Shown in pieces: positions 54,400-61,707 of a stretch of DNA of 64,000 bases. The stretch lies in assembly GCF_029893325.1 (NCBI RefSeq), contig NZ_JARXWL010000005.1, positions 1 through 64,000 on the forward strand. The letters are read 5' to 3'. The notes under the pieces were generated by a model. The model was not told the origin of the DNA and made no database searches. It was given only the letters and a program-made list of their open reading frames with translations. Source of the stretch: Enterococcus sp. PF1-24. GTDB lineage: Bacteria; Bacillota; Bacilli; Lactobacillales; Enterococcaceae. The translations under genes and the position numbers were made by a program. The stretch's first letter is position 1. Every line of letters starts with the position of its first letter.

Positions 54400-55146
54400 A
54401 TGGCATTTAAGAAAAAAGATAACCAACGTTTCTACAATCCGATGCGTCGGGCAATTTTAAATCACGGCATGATTAAAGCTGGCGACCGCATTGCGGTAGG
54501 TATGAGTGGGGGCAAAGATAGCACCGCCTTGTTTTATTTACTAGATACCATTCGTCGCCAACAACGATTAGGTTTTGATTTTGAATTGGTGCCGATTTGC
54601 TTAGATATGGGCTTTGAGATGGAGCTGGCACCTTTACAAGCATTTGTGGCGGAGTTGGGTTATCAGTTAGAGGTTGTTCCAACCGATATTGCCAAAATTG
54701 TTTTTGATATTCGAGCGGAGCGTTCGCCTTGTTCTTTATGCGCAAAAATGCGCCGGGGTTATTTATATGCCCGCGCTAAAGAATTGAATTGTCAAAGTGT
54801 GGCTTTAGGGCACCATTTAGATGATGCGATTGAAACATATTTTATGAATTTTTTATTCCATGGTAAAATGAACAGCTTTGAACCGATTAGTTACTTATCG
54901 AAAACTGAATTGCATTTAATTCGCCCGCTAATTTATATAGAAGAAAAAGAAATTAAAAGCATTGTTAAACGAGAAGAATTGCCGGTGATTTTTAACCCTT
55001 GTCCAGTTGATAAAAAGACCAAGCGGGAAGAAATTAAAAAATTCGTGGAAAATATTGCGGTTGATTACAGTGATGTCCGCCAAAAATTTATTATGGGGAT
55101 GGAACAAGGAACAGCGGAGGATTTTTGGCAGAAAAGCCTACAATAG
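54400..55146 (+). CDS. TtcA-like PP-loop tRNA-thiolation-type protein
   Basis: The 248-residue protein has the ATP-pyrophosphatase P-loop SGGKDS (36-41), a CSLC pair with AKMRRG next to it, LGHHLDDAIET, and a late NPCP cysteine. This is the TtcA/TtuA-like set of three cysteines that binds an iron-sulfur cluster for tRNA sulfur transfer. Whether it makes 2-thiocytidine in this organism is unknown. ATG 54400 follows GGAGTG. It starts 22 bases after the LtaS-type gene and is probably co-transcribed. Confidence 0.8.
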   Translation: MAFKKKDNQRFYNPMRRAILNHGMIKAGDRIAVGMSGGKDSTALFYLLDTIRRQQRLGFDFELVPICLDMGFEMELAPLQAFVAELGYQLEVVPTDIAKIVFDIRAERSPCSLCAKMRRGYLYARAKELNCQSVALGHHLDDAIETYFMNFLFHGKMNSFEPISYLSKTELHLIRPLIYIEEKEIKSIVKREELPVIFNPCPVDKKTKREEIKKFVENIAVDYSDVRQKFIMGMEQGTAEDFWQKSLQ

Positions 55147-55176
55147 TCTATTGAAATAGCTATTCAATTTAGGTAA

Positions 55177-55224
55177 TAGTCATAGGAAATGCTGAAAAAC
55201 AATTTCCTATGACTAGTTTTTTAG
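55177..55224 (+). terminator. Terminator after the TtcA-like gene
   Basis: A 14-bp perfect stem (55177-55190 with 55202-55215) is followed by GTTTTTTAG. Confidence 0.88.
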
Positions 55225-55274
55225 ACCAACTAAGAAAAAGATTATGATTTTTTGCAGAAACTTCCACAAAATGA

Positions 55275-55303
55275 TTGCAGTAACTAGCGCAAACTGGTAC
55301 AAT
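55275..55303 (+). promoter_or_regulatory. Promoter of the riboswitch-ATPase unit
   Basis: TTGCAG (55275-55280), 17 bases, TACAAT (55298-55303) with an extended -10 TG. Confidence 0.75.
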
Positions 55304-55320
55304 GATTCTTGTAGAATTGA

Positions 55321-55456
55321 ATAGCTACTTCATGAGGGAGTAACTGGCAGCGATAGCTGTGATAGCATCACCAAGACTGAAAGCAATTTCTGGTGCTATA
55401 TTAAACGGTGAGACTTATGTATGTTTTTTTGAAACATACACAGGTCTATTTTTTTT
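55321..55456 (+). ncRNA. yybP-ykoY (Mn2+) riboswitch with terminator platform
   Basis: The aptamer shows the family marks GAGGGAGTA (55334-55342) and, about 65 bases later, CGGTGAGAC (55406-55414). CATGAG (55331-55336) can pair with CTTATG (55414-55419) as P1. The same CTTATG also forms the left arm of a terminator (55411-55426 with 55432-55447) followed by eight T residues. Metal binding would stabilise P1 and prevent termination, so excess Mn2+ would turn the ATPase gene on. A 145-base untranslated stretch without features follows. Confidence 0.85.
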
Positions 55457-55601
55457 CGTAAATATTCGAAATGAAGTAGCCAGAGTAGCAAAGTTCTAAG
55501 GGAAAAGCGTGAAATATTTACGTTTTTCAAAATCATTTAGCCGCAAATGCTAAAAAGGTAATGGCATTTTCCGCTTACTAGTTAAAAAGGAGGAATAAGT
55601 T

Positions 55602-58301
55602 TTGTCAGAAGAAAAAAAATCTCAAGTAACACAGGCTTTTTACACACAAACTGAAGATGCTGTTTTCCAAGCAGTTGATTCATCAGCAGAAGGTTTAACG
55701 AATGCTGAAGCACAAAAAAGATTAAATGAGTTTGGGCACAACGAATTAGAAGAAGGTAAAAAGAAGAGCATGGTTGTTAAGTTTTTTGAACAATTTAAAG
55801 ACTTCATGATTATCGTTCTTTTAGTAGCGGCAATTATTTCTGCTGTTGTTTCTCATGAAATTGTCGATTCAGCAATTATTTTACTAGTTGTTGTGATTAA
55901 CGCGATTATGGGTGTTTTCCAAGAGTCTAAGGCAGAACAAGCCATTGAAGCCTTGAAAAAAATGTCTACGCCAAATGCCAATGTTTTGCGAGATGGACAT
56001 ACTTTATCTGTGAAAAGTACAGATTTAGTTCCTGGGGATATTGTTTTATTAGAAGCTGGGGATGTTGTTCCTGCTGATTTACGTTTGATTGAAGCTGCTT
56101 CATTGAAAATTGAAGAAGCCGCTTTAACTGGTGAATCTGTTCCCGTAGAAAAAACAATTACCGTATTAGATGTTGAAGATATCGGTATTGGTGATCGTAT
56201 CAATATGGCTTATTCTAACAGTAACGTTACTTATGGCCGCGGTAAAGGGGTCGTTGTTAACACTGGGATGAGCACTGAAGTTGGTAAGATTGCTAACATG
56301 TTAGCGCAAGCCGACGAAACAGAAACACCACTAAAAAACAACTTAAACCAATTAGGTAAATTCTTAACAATTGCAATTATCGTAATTGCAATTATCATGT
56401 TTATTGTAGGGACTGCAGTTAATGGTACTTCTGCTGTTGATATGTTATTAACTTCTATTTCATTAGCAGTTGCCGCGATTCCTGAAGGCCTACCAGCGAT
56501 TGTAACAATTATCTTGGCTTTAGGTACACAAGTTATGGCAAAACGTAATTCAGTTATTCGTAAATTGCCAGCGGTGGAAACTTTAGGTAGTACTGATATT
56601 ATCGCTTCAGATAAAACAGGTACTTTAACTTTAAACCAAATGACTGTTGAAAAAATGTATTATGACAACAAACAACATTCAGCTGATGAAGCAATTGCGG
56701 CTGATAACATGGCTTTAAAAGTGATGAATTACGCCAACGATACTAAACGGGCGCAAGATGGTTCATTAATTGGTGATCCAACTGAAACGGCTTTAGTGCA
56801 ATATGGTTTAAACCATGACTTTGATGTTGATAAAGTAGTTGCAACTGAACCACGGGTAGCTGAATTACCATTTGATTCAGATCGTAAATTGATGAGTACT
56901 ATTCATCAAATGGCTGATGGCAAATATTTAGTTGCTGTAAAAGGTGCGCCAGATGTGTTATTACAACGAGCAAACCGCGTATTATTAAATGGTCAAGAAG
57001 TAGCGATGACTACTGAAGAAAAAGAAGCAATCTTATTCAACAATACGGATATGGCACAACAAGCATTGCGGGTTTTAGCAATGGCTTATAAATATGTAGA
57101 TGCCATTCCAAGTGAATTAGCTACAGAAACGTTAGAAAATGATTTAGTTTTTGCTGGTTTGGTAGGGATGATTGACCCAGAGCGTAAAGAAGCTGCGGAA
57201 GCTGTCCGGATGGCTAAAGATGCTGGTATTCGTCCGATTATGATTACTGGTGACCACAAAGATACTGCCAAAGCGATTGCTGTTCGTTTAGGTATTATTG
57301 AAGCGGATAACGACGCTGGTGTTTTAACTGGTGCTGAGTTGAATGAATTATCTGATGAAGAATTTGCAAAAGTTGTTCCAAATTACTCTGTTTATGCCCG
57401 CGTTTCACCTGAACATAAAGTTCGGATTGTAAAAGCTTGGCAACAAGAAGGTAAAGTAGTAGCGATGACTGGTGACGGTGTTAATGATGCACCATCATTA
57501 AAACAAGCAGATATTGGTATCGGTATGGGGATTACCGGAACAGAAGTTTCCAAAGGTGCTTCTGATATGGTATTAGCCGACGATAACTTTGCAACAATCG
57601 TTGTAGCTGTAGAAGAAGGTCGTAAAGTCTTCTCTAACATTCAAAAAACTGTTCAATATTTATTGGCTGCTAACTTAGGTGAAGTATTAACTTTATTTAT
57701 TGCTACTTTACTTGGTTGGGATACGTTATTACCAATTCATTTATTATGGATTAACTTAGTAACCGATACTTTCCCAGCGATTGCTTTAGGGATGGAACCA
57801 GCTGAAAAAGATTTGATGAAACACAAACCTCGTGGCCGTAACTCTAACTTGTTCTCTGGTGGTGTATTAAGCAGTATTATTTATCAAGGGATTTTAGAAG
57901 GCGGTATTACACTGTTTGTTTACTGGTTTGCACTTGAGTTCCCAGTTCATACACTTGCTAATACAGCAGCTACTAAGTTAGAAGTTTTACAACATGCAGA
58001 TGCCTTGACAATGTGTTTTGCAACATTAGGTTTAATGCAGTTGTTCCATGCTTTCAACGTGAAATCAATTCACCAATCATTATTTAAAGTCGGTCCTTTC
58101 CTTAATAAAGCCTTTAACGCAGCGATTTTACTTTCCTTTGCATTAATGGCCGTGATTATCTTAGTTCCTGGTTTAAATGATATTTTCCGGGTTTCACATT
58201 TAGACCTTTATCAATGGGCAACAGTTGTAGGCTCATCCTTTGCGATTATCCCAATTGTTGAAGTAGTGAAAGCTGTTCAACGAAGCATGGGTAGAGAATA
58301 A
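55602..58301 (+). CDS. P-type cation ATPase (Ca2+/Mn2+ type)
   Basis: The 899-residue P2A-type ATPase has an N-terminal cation-ATPase domain, TGES actuator loop, M4 motif PEGLPA, phosphorylated Asp337 in SDKTGTLT, KGAPD, TGDGVNDAP and four to six C-terminal helices. PEGLPA resembles SERCA/PMR1 Ca2+ or Mn2+ pumps. With an Mn2+ riboswitch upstream, Mn2+ export is the likelier main role, as for the riboswitch-controlled pumps of Lactococcus and Streptococcus. The start is TTG 55602 after AAAGGAGG. A bidirectional terminator follows. Confidence 0.92.
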   Translation: MSEEKKSQVTQAFYTQTEDAVFQAVDSSAEGLTNAEAQKRLNEFGHNELEEGKKKSMVVKFFEQFKDFMIIVLLVAAIISAVVSHEIVDSAIILLVVVINAIMGVFQESKAEQAIEALKKMSTPNANVLRDGHTLSVKSTDLVPGDIVLLEAGDVVPADLRLIEAASLKIEEAALTGESVPVEKTITVLDVEDIGIGDRINMAYSNSNVTYGRGKGVVVNTGMSTEVGKIANMLAQADETETPLKNNLNQLGKFLTIAIIVIAIIMFIVGTAVNGTSAVDMLLTSISLAVAAIPEGLPAIVTIILALGTQVMAKRNSVIRKLPAVETLGSTDIIASDKTGTLTLNQMTVEKMYYDNKQHSADEAIAADNMALKVMNYANDTKRAQDGSLIGDPTETALVQYGLNHDFDVDKVVATEPRVAELPFDSDRKLMSTIHQMADGKYLVAVKGAPDVLLQRANRVLLNGQEVAMTTEEKEAILFNNTDMAQQALRVLAMAYKYVDAIPSELATETLENDLVFAGLVGMIDPERKEAAEAVRMAKDAGIRPIMITGDHKDTAKAIAVRLGIIEADNDAGVLTGAELNELSDEEFAKVVPNYSVYARVSPEHKVRIVKAWQQEGKVVAMTGDGVNDAPSLKQADIGIGMGITGTEVSKGASDMVLADDNFATIVVAVEEGRKVFSNIQKTVQYLLAANLGEVLTLFIATLLGWDTLLPIHLLWINLVTDTFPAIALGMEPAEKDLMKHKPRGRNSNLFSGGVLSSIIYQGILEGGITLFVYWFALEFPVHTLANTAATKLEVLQHADALTMCFATLGLMQLFHAFNVKSIHQSLFKVGPFLNKAFNAAILLSFALMAVIILVPGLNDIFRVSHLDLYQWATVVGSSFAIIPIVEVVKAVQRSMGRE

Positions 58302-58318
58302 AATTAGTTTAATATAGC

Positions 58319-58363
58319 AAAAACTCAAGGAACTGTTGAAAAGCTGTTCCTTGAGTTTTTTTG
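58319..58363. terminator. Bidirectional terminator after the P-type ATPase gene
   Basis: A 15-bp perfect stem (58319-58333 with 58346-58360) is flanked by A and T runs and lies between convergent genes. Confidence 0.9.
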
Positions 58364-58388
58364 CATTGTTTGAGTGGTGCTTCTTTAA

Positions 58389-59009
58389 CTATGATTTTTT
58401 AGTGACGCTAATTTTATATTCAAAGGCCACATCTTTGTCAGAAATTAAATTTTGCAGATTGTCTTGCGTAGCTTTTTTGATAATGTTTTTATCGTTAGTG
58501 AAAATACAATAACCAATACTGCTGGTTTTCCGAATCACAGTAGAGTTGTTGGGAATGAAGCAAAAATATTTTTTGTCTAAATCGCCAGAAGAACGAACTG
58601 GGCTGTTACTGACTTGGGGTGTGGTTAAAAACTCAGTTATTCCTTGTGGTTGCTGGCAGATACAAAGTTGAACTTCTGTTGGGAATTTTTTTGAAGATAA
58701 ATCGGTAGGATAAGTGAGAAAAACTTCTTCAGGAATCGTTGAGCTTTGACTGTGAAAGACTCTTTTGCGAGATAATTCTACGTAAATTGGCTGTTGGTCG
58801 TTACTAGTAATGCTGAAGGCATACAGGGAATTTGCTTCTTCTACTTTTAAGTTTTCCAAAATTCCAATTTCACTTTTTGAAAATTCTTCAATAGAAAGCT
58901 GCTTAATTTCGAACTCTTGTGTCTGTTTTTGATAAAATCCGAATGACAAAAAGAAAAATCCAAGAATAAAGAAGATGACAGAGAAATAGATAAAATGTTT
59001 TCTTTTCAT
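58389..59009 (-). CDS. Membrane-anchored protein of unknown function
   Basis: I do not recognise this 206-residue protein. It has one N-terminal transmembrane anchor (about 7-27) and an extracellular, mostly beta-rich region containing a CIC pair (residues about 116-118) and two later cysteines in YFCF and GYCIF. ATG 59009 follows AGGAGGGG. It is a single gene divergent from the NfnAB-like operon and convergent with the ATPase gene. No catalytic motif is visible. Confidence 0.6.
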   Translation of the reverse strand: MKRKHFIYFSVIFFILGFFFLSFGFYQKQTQEFEIKQLSIEEFSKSEIGILENLKVEEANSLYAFSITSNDQQPIYVELSRKRVFHSQSSTIPEEVFLTYPTDLSSKKFPTEVQLCICQQPQGITEFLTTPQVSNSPVRSSGDLDKKYFCFIPNNSTVIRKTSSIGYCIFTNDKNIIKKATQDNLQNLISDKDVAFEYKISVTKKS

Positions 59010-59443
59010 AAACTTACCCCTCCTCTTAAATAACTAACTTATAGCAAGACGTTCTCCAAAGAATATTTGACAATTTTAGTATACGTTATTTTTTGGAAAT
59101 CTGTGTGTCAATTTTGATAGATATTTTTTCGAGTTTTGAAAATTATCGTATAGGAATGGTCAAAAAAGACTGAGGATATTTATTATAATTATCATTTAAT
59201 ATTAATTATTCTTTATATCGAGATATTTTTAAGTCTTTTTAACTGAAAAGTGGTAAAACTTGAAAAAAATGGTAATAATTACTATAATTCTTCTTCACAT
59301 CAGATGTAAATCTGTTATAATTATTATAATTTGATGAAAGAAATTTTTCGGACAAATTAACGAATGATATTAATTGTAATTATTCTTAATAAGAGATAGC
59401 TTTTTAAAGAATTAATTAACAGATAAATTTATAGAAAAAGAAG
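59010..59443. other. Very A/T-rich divergent intergenic region
   Basis: These 434 bases contain no gene. The right part carries a promoter (59294-59321) and three PerR-type palindromes, one exact. The untranslated leader to the first gene would be about 125 bases. No clear promoter for the minus-strand gene was found. Confidence 0.6.
59183..59329. promoter_or_regulatory. Promoter with exact and degenerate PerR-type boxes
   Basis: The promoter TTCACA (59294-59299), 16 bases, TATAAT (59316-59321) has its -10 inside TTATAATTATTATAA (59315-59329), an exact PerR box (TTATAATNATTATAA). Degenerate copies lie at 59183-59197 (11 of 14) and 59273-59287 (12 of 14), the latter 42 bases, about four turns, upstream of the exact one. 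PerR is a peroxide- and metal-responsive Fur-family repressor. Confidence 0.6.
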
Positions 59444-59452
59444 GTGACCCTT

Positions 59453-60289
59453 TTGTTTAAAGTTGTTGATCGTAAAGAGTTAGCTCCCATTGAATTTGAA
59501 ATATTAGTAGAAGCTCCCTTAATTGCTAAAAAGGCTCGGGCAGGTCAATTTGTGATTTTAAGAATTGATGAGGCTGGTGAACGGATTCCGTTGACGATTG
59601 TTGATACTGACCCGGAAGCAGGCTTAGTTCGCTTAATTTTCCAAGTGATTGGTAAATCAACTGCGCAGTTAGCAACGATTATGGCTGGCGATTCGCTAAG
59701 TGATATAGTAGGCCCATTAGGCAAACCAACCGATATTGAAAATTATGGTACGGTGATGCTAGTTGGCGGTGGCGTTGGGATTGCGGCTTTATTCCCAATT
59801 GTTAAAGCGCTTAAACAAGCTGGTAATCGGGTCATCACAATTTTAGGTGCCAAAAATGAAAGCTTACTGATTTTGCATGAAGAGTGCGCTAAGTACTCTG
59901 ATGAATTAATTTTAATGACTGATGATGGTTCTTTAGGTCAAAAGGGTTTAGTTACGCAAGCGATGGAAGAAGTTTTTCAAAGAGAAACAATTAATATGGC
60001 TTGGAGCATTGGCCCGAGTATCATGATGAAATTCTGTAATCTAACTGCTGAAAAATACAATGTGCCGATTTTTGTTTCTTTAAATCCGATTATGATTGAT
60101 GGAACCGGGATGTGTGGCGGGTGTCGGGTGACGATTGCTGGCAAAACTAAATTTGCCTGTGTTGATGGACCGGAATTTTTAGGTGCAGAGGTTGATTGGG
60201 ATGAATTTATTAACCGCATGAAACAATATCACGTTGAAGAAGAAATTGCTAATGAAGCATATGAAAAGCAGGTGAAGTCAAATGGCTAA
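59453..60289 (+). CDS. NfnA-like FAD/NAD-binding flavoprotein with [2Fe-2S] site
   Basis: The 278-residue protein is of the dihydroorotate-dehydrogenase-electron-transfer/sulfide-dehydrogenase family. It has an FAD domain (about 1-95, GQFVILRIDEAGERIPLTI), an NAD domain (about 98-215, MLVGGGVGIAALFP) and cysteines for a [2Fe-2S] cluster in GMCGGCRV and FACVDGPEF. I chose TTG 59453, six bases after AAGGTGA; GTG 59444 lies within that site. It overlaps the next gene by 8 bases. With that partner it could transfer electrons between ferredoxin, NADH and NADPH. Confidence 0.85.
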   Translation: MFKVVDRKELAPIEFEILVEAPLIAKKARAGQFVILRIDEAGERIPLTIVDTDPEAGLVRLIFQVIGKSTAQLATIMAGDSLSDIVGPLGKPTDIENYGTVMLVGGGVGIAALFPIVKALKQAGNRVITILGAKNESLLILHEECAKYSDELILMTDDGSLGQKGLVTQAMEEVFQRETINMAWSIGPSIMMKFCNLTAEKYNVPIFVSLNPIMIDGTGMCGGCRVTIAGKTKFACVDGPEFLGAEVDWDEFINRMKQYHVEEEIANEAYEKQVKSNG

Positions 60290-61679
60290 ACGTAGTTATA
60301 CGCAAACTCCTATGAGAGAACAAGATCCGGAGATTCGTAGTCATAATTTTGAAGAAGTGGCTTTAGGCTATACTTTAGAAGAAGGCCGCTTAGAAGCGAG
60401 CCGTTGTTTACAGTGCAAAAATGCTCCTTGTATTCAAAATTGTCCGGTAATGGTTGATATTCCTGGCTTTATTAAAGCGATTGAAGATGATGATTTACCG
60501 AAAGCTCATGAAGTGTTAAGTAAATATACGAATTTACCAGCTATTTGTGGTCGGGTTTGCCCACAAGAAAAACAATGTGAAATGGTATGCCGTTTAGGCC
60601 GTTCGAAAAAATTTGAACCGGTTGCAATTGGTAAACTAGAGCGTTTAGTAGCTGATTGGGCGTTAGAGCAACCCCTTGAAGAAAAAGAGCATGTTTTGGA
60701 TAAAGGTCGAGTTGCTGTTGTTGGTTCAGGTCCTTCAGGTTTAACCGCAGCTGGTGATTTAGCAAAGCTTGGTTATGATGTGACTGTTTATGAAGCTTTA
60801 CACGCTGCTGGTGGCGTTTTAACTTACGGTATTCCAGAGTTTCGTTTACCGAAGACAATTGTAGCAAAAGAAATTGATCAAATTAAAGCACAAGGGGTAA
60901 AAATTGAAACCAATGTGGTAGTTGGTAAAACCATTACAATGGATGAAATTTTAGCTGATTATGATGCTTGTTATTTATCAGTAGGAGCAGGAGCACCAAA
61001 CTTTATGGGGATTCCTGGCACTTCTTTAAATGGAGTGTATTCTTCTAGTGAATATTTAACACGGATTAATTTAATGAAAGGCTATCAGTTCCCTAAATAT
61101 GATACGCCTGTGCAAAAATCTAAAAACGTGGTAGTAATCGGTGGCGGAAATGTTGCCATGGATGCTGCGCGTTCAGCAAGACGCTTAGGGGCAGAGCACG
61201 TAACGGTTGTTTATCGTCGTTCTTTAGAAGAATTGCCAGCCCGAGCAGAAGAGTACCATCATTCGGTTGAAGAAGGAATTGACTATAGTTGGTTAACTAA
61301 TCCAATCGAATATATTGACAACGGTCAAGGTCAGTTGAAAGCTGTAAAATGTGTTAAAATGGAACTTGGTGAACCAGATGATTCTGGTCGCCGTCGCCCA
61401 GTAGTGATTCCAGGTAGTGAGTTCATTATTGAGGCTGATACCGCAATTGAAGCAATTGGTCAGGGTGCAAATCGAGTTCTTTTAGATACTTTTCCTGAGT
61501 TAGCATTGAATAAGTGGGGTTATATCGATGCTAATGAAGAAACTTGCGCAACCTCAATTCCAGGAGTTTATGCTGGTGGGGATATTGTAACTGGAGCAGC
61601 AACAGTTATTTTAGCCATGGGGGCAGGTAAAGTAGCCGCAAAAGAAATCGATCAATATATTCAAAGTAAAAAAGCATAA
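60282..61679 (+). CDS. NfnB/GltD-like NADPH-dependent flavoprotein
   Basis: The 465-residue protein resembles the glutamate synthase small subunit and NfnB. N-terminal cysteines CLQCKNAPCIQNCPV (about 41-55) and GRVCPQEKQCEMVC (about 91-104) supply two [4Fe-4S] clusters. Dinucleotide folds follow at VAVVGSGPSGLTAAGDLA (about 147-164) and NVVVIGGGNVAMDAARSARR (about 283-302). No glutamate synthase large subunit is adjacent, so an NfnAB transhydrogenase or sulfide dehydrogenase-type role is favoured. ATG 60282 overlaps the previous gene; 28 bases separate it from the oxidoreductase gene. Confidence 0.85.
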   Translation: MAKRSYTQTPMREQDPEIRSHNFEEVALGYTLEEGRLEASRCLQCKNAPCIQNCPVMVDIPGFIKAIEDDDLPKAHEVLSKYTNLPAICGRVCPQEKQCEMVCRLGRSKKFEPVAIGKLERLVADWALEQPLEEKEHVLDKGRVAVVGSGPSGLTAAGDLAKLGYDVTVYEALHAAGGVLTYGIPEFRLPKTIVAKEIDQIKAQGVKIETNVVVGKTITMDEILADYDACYLSVGAGAPNFMGIPGTSLNGVYSSSEYLTRINLMKGYQFPKYDTPVQKSKNVVVIGGGNVAMDAARSARRLGAEHVTVVYRRSLEELPARAEEYHHSVEEGIDYSWLTNPIEYIDNGQGQLKAVKCVKMELGEPDDSGRRRPVVIPGSEFIIEADTAIEAIGQGANRVLLDTFPELALNKWGYIDANEETCATSIPGVYAGGDIVTGAATVILAMGAGKVAAKEIDQYIQSKKA

Positions 61680-61707
61680 AATCAAAAGCAAGAGAGGAAA
61701 TAGCAGG

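Noticed and set aside
60541-60867. Minus-strand open frame rich in Leu/Gln/His inside the NfnB-like gene
   Set aside because: The composition is typical of the antisense of a real gene and there is no ribosome binding site.
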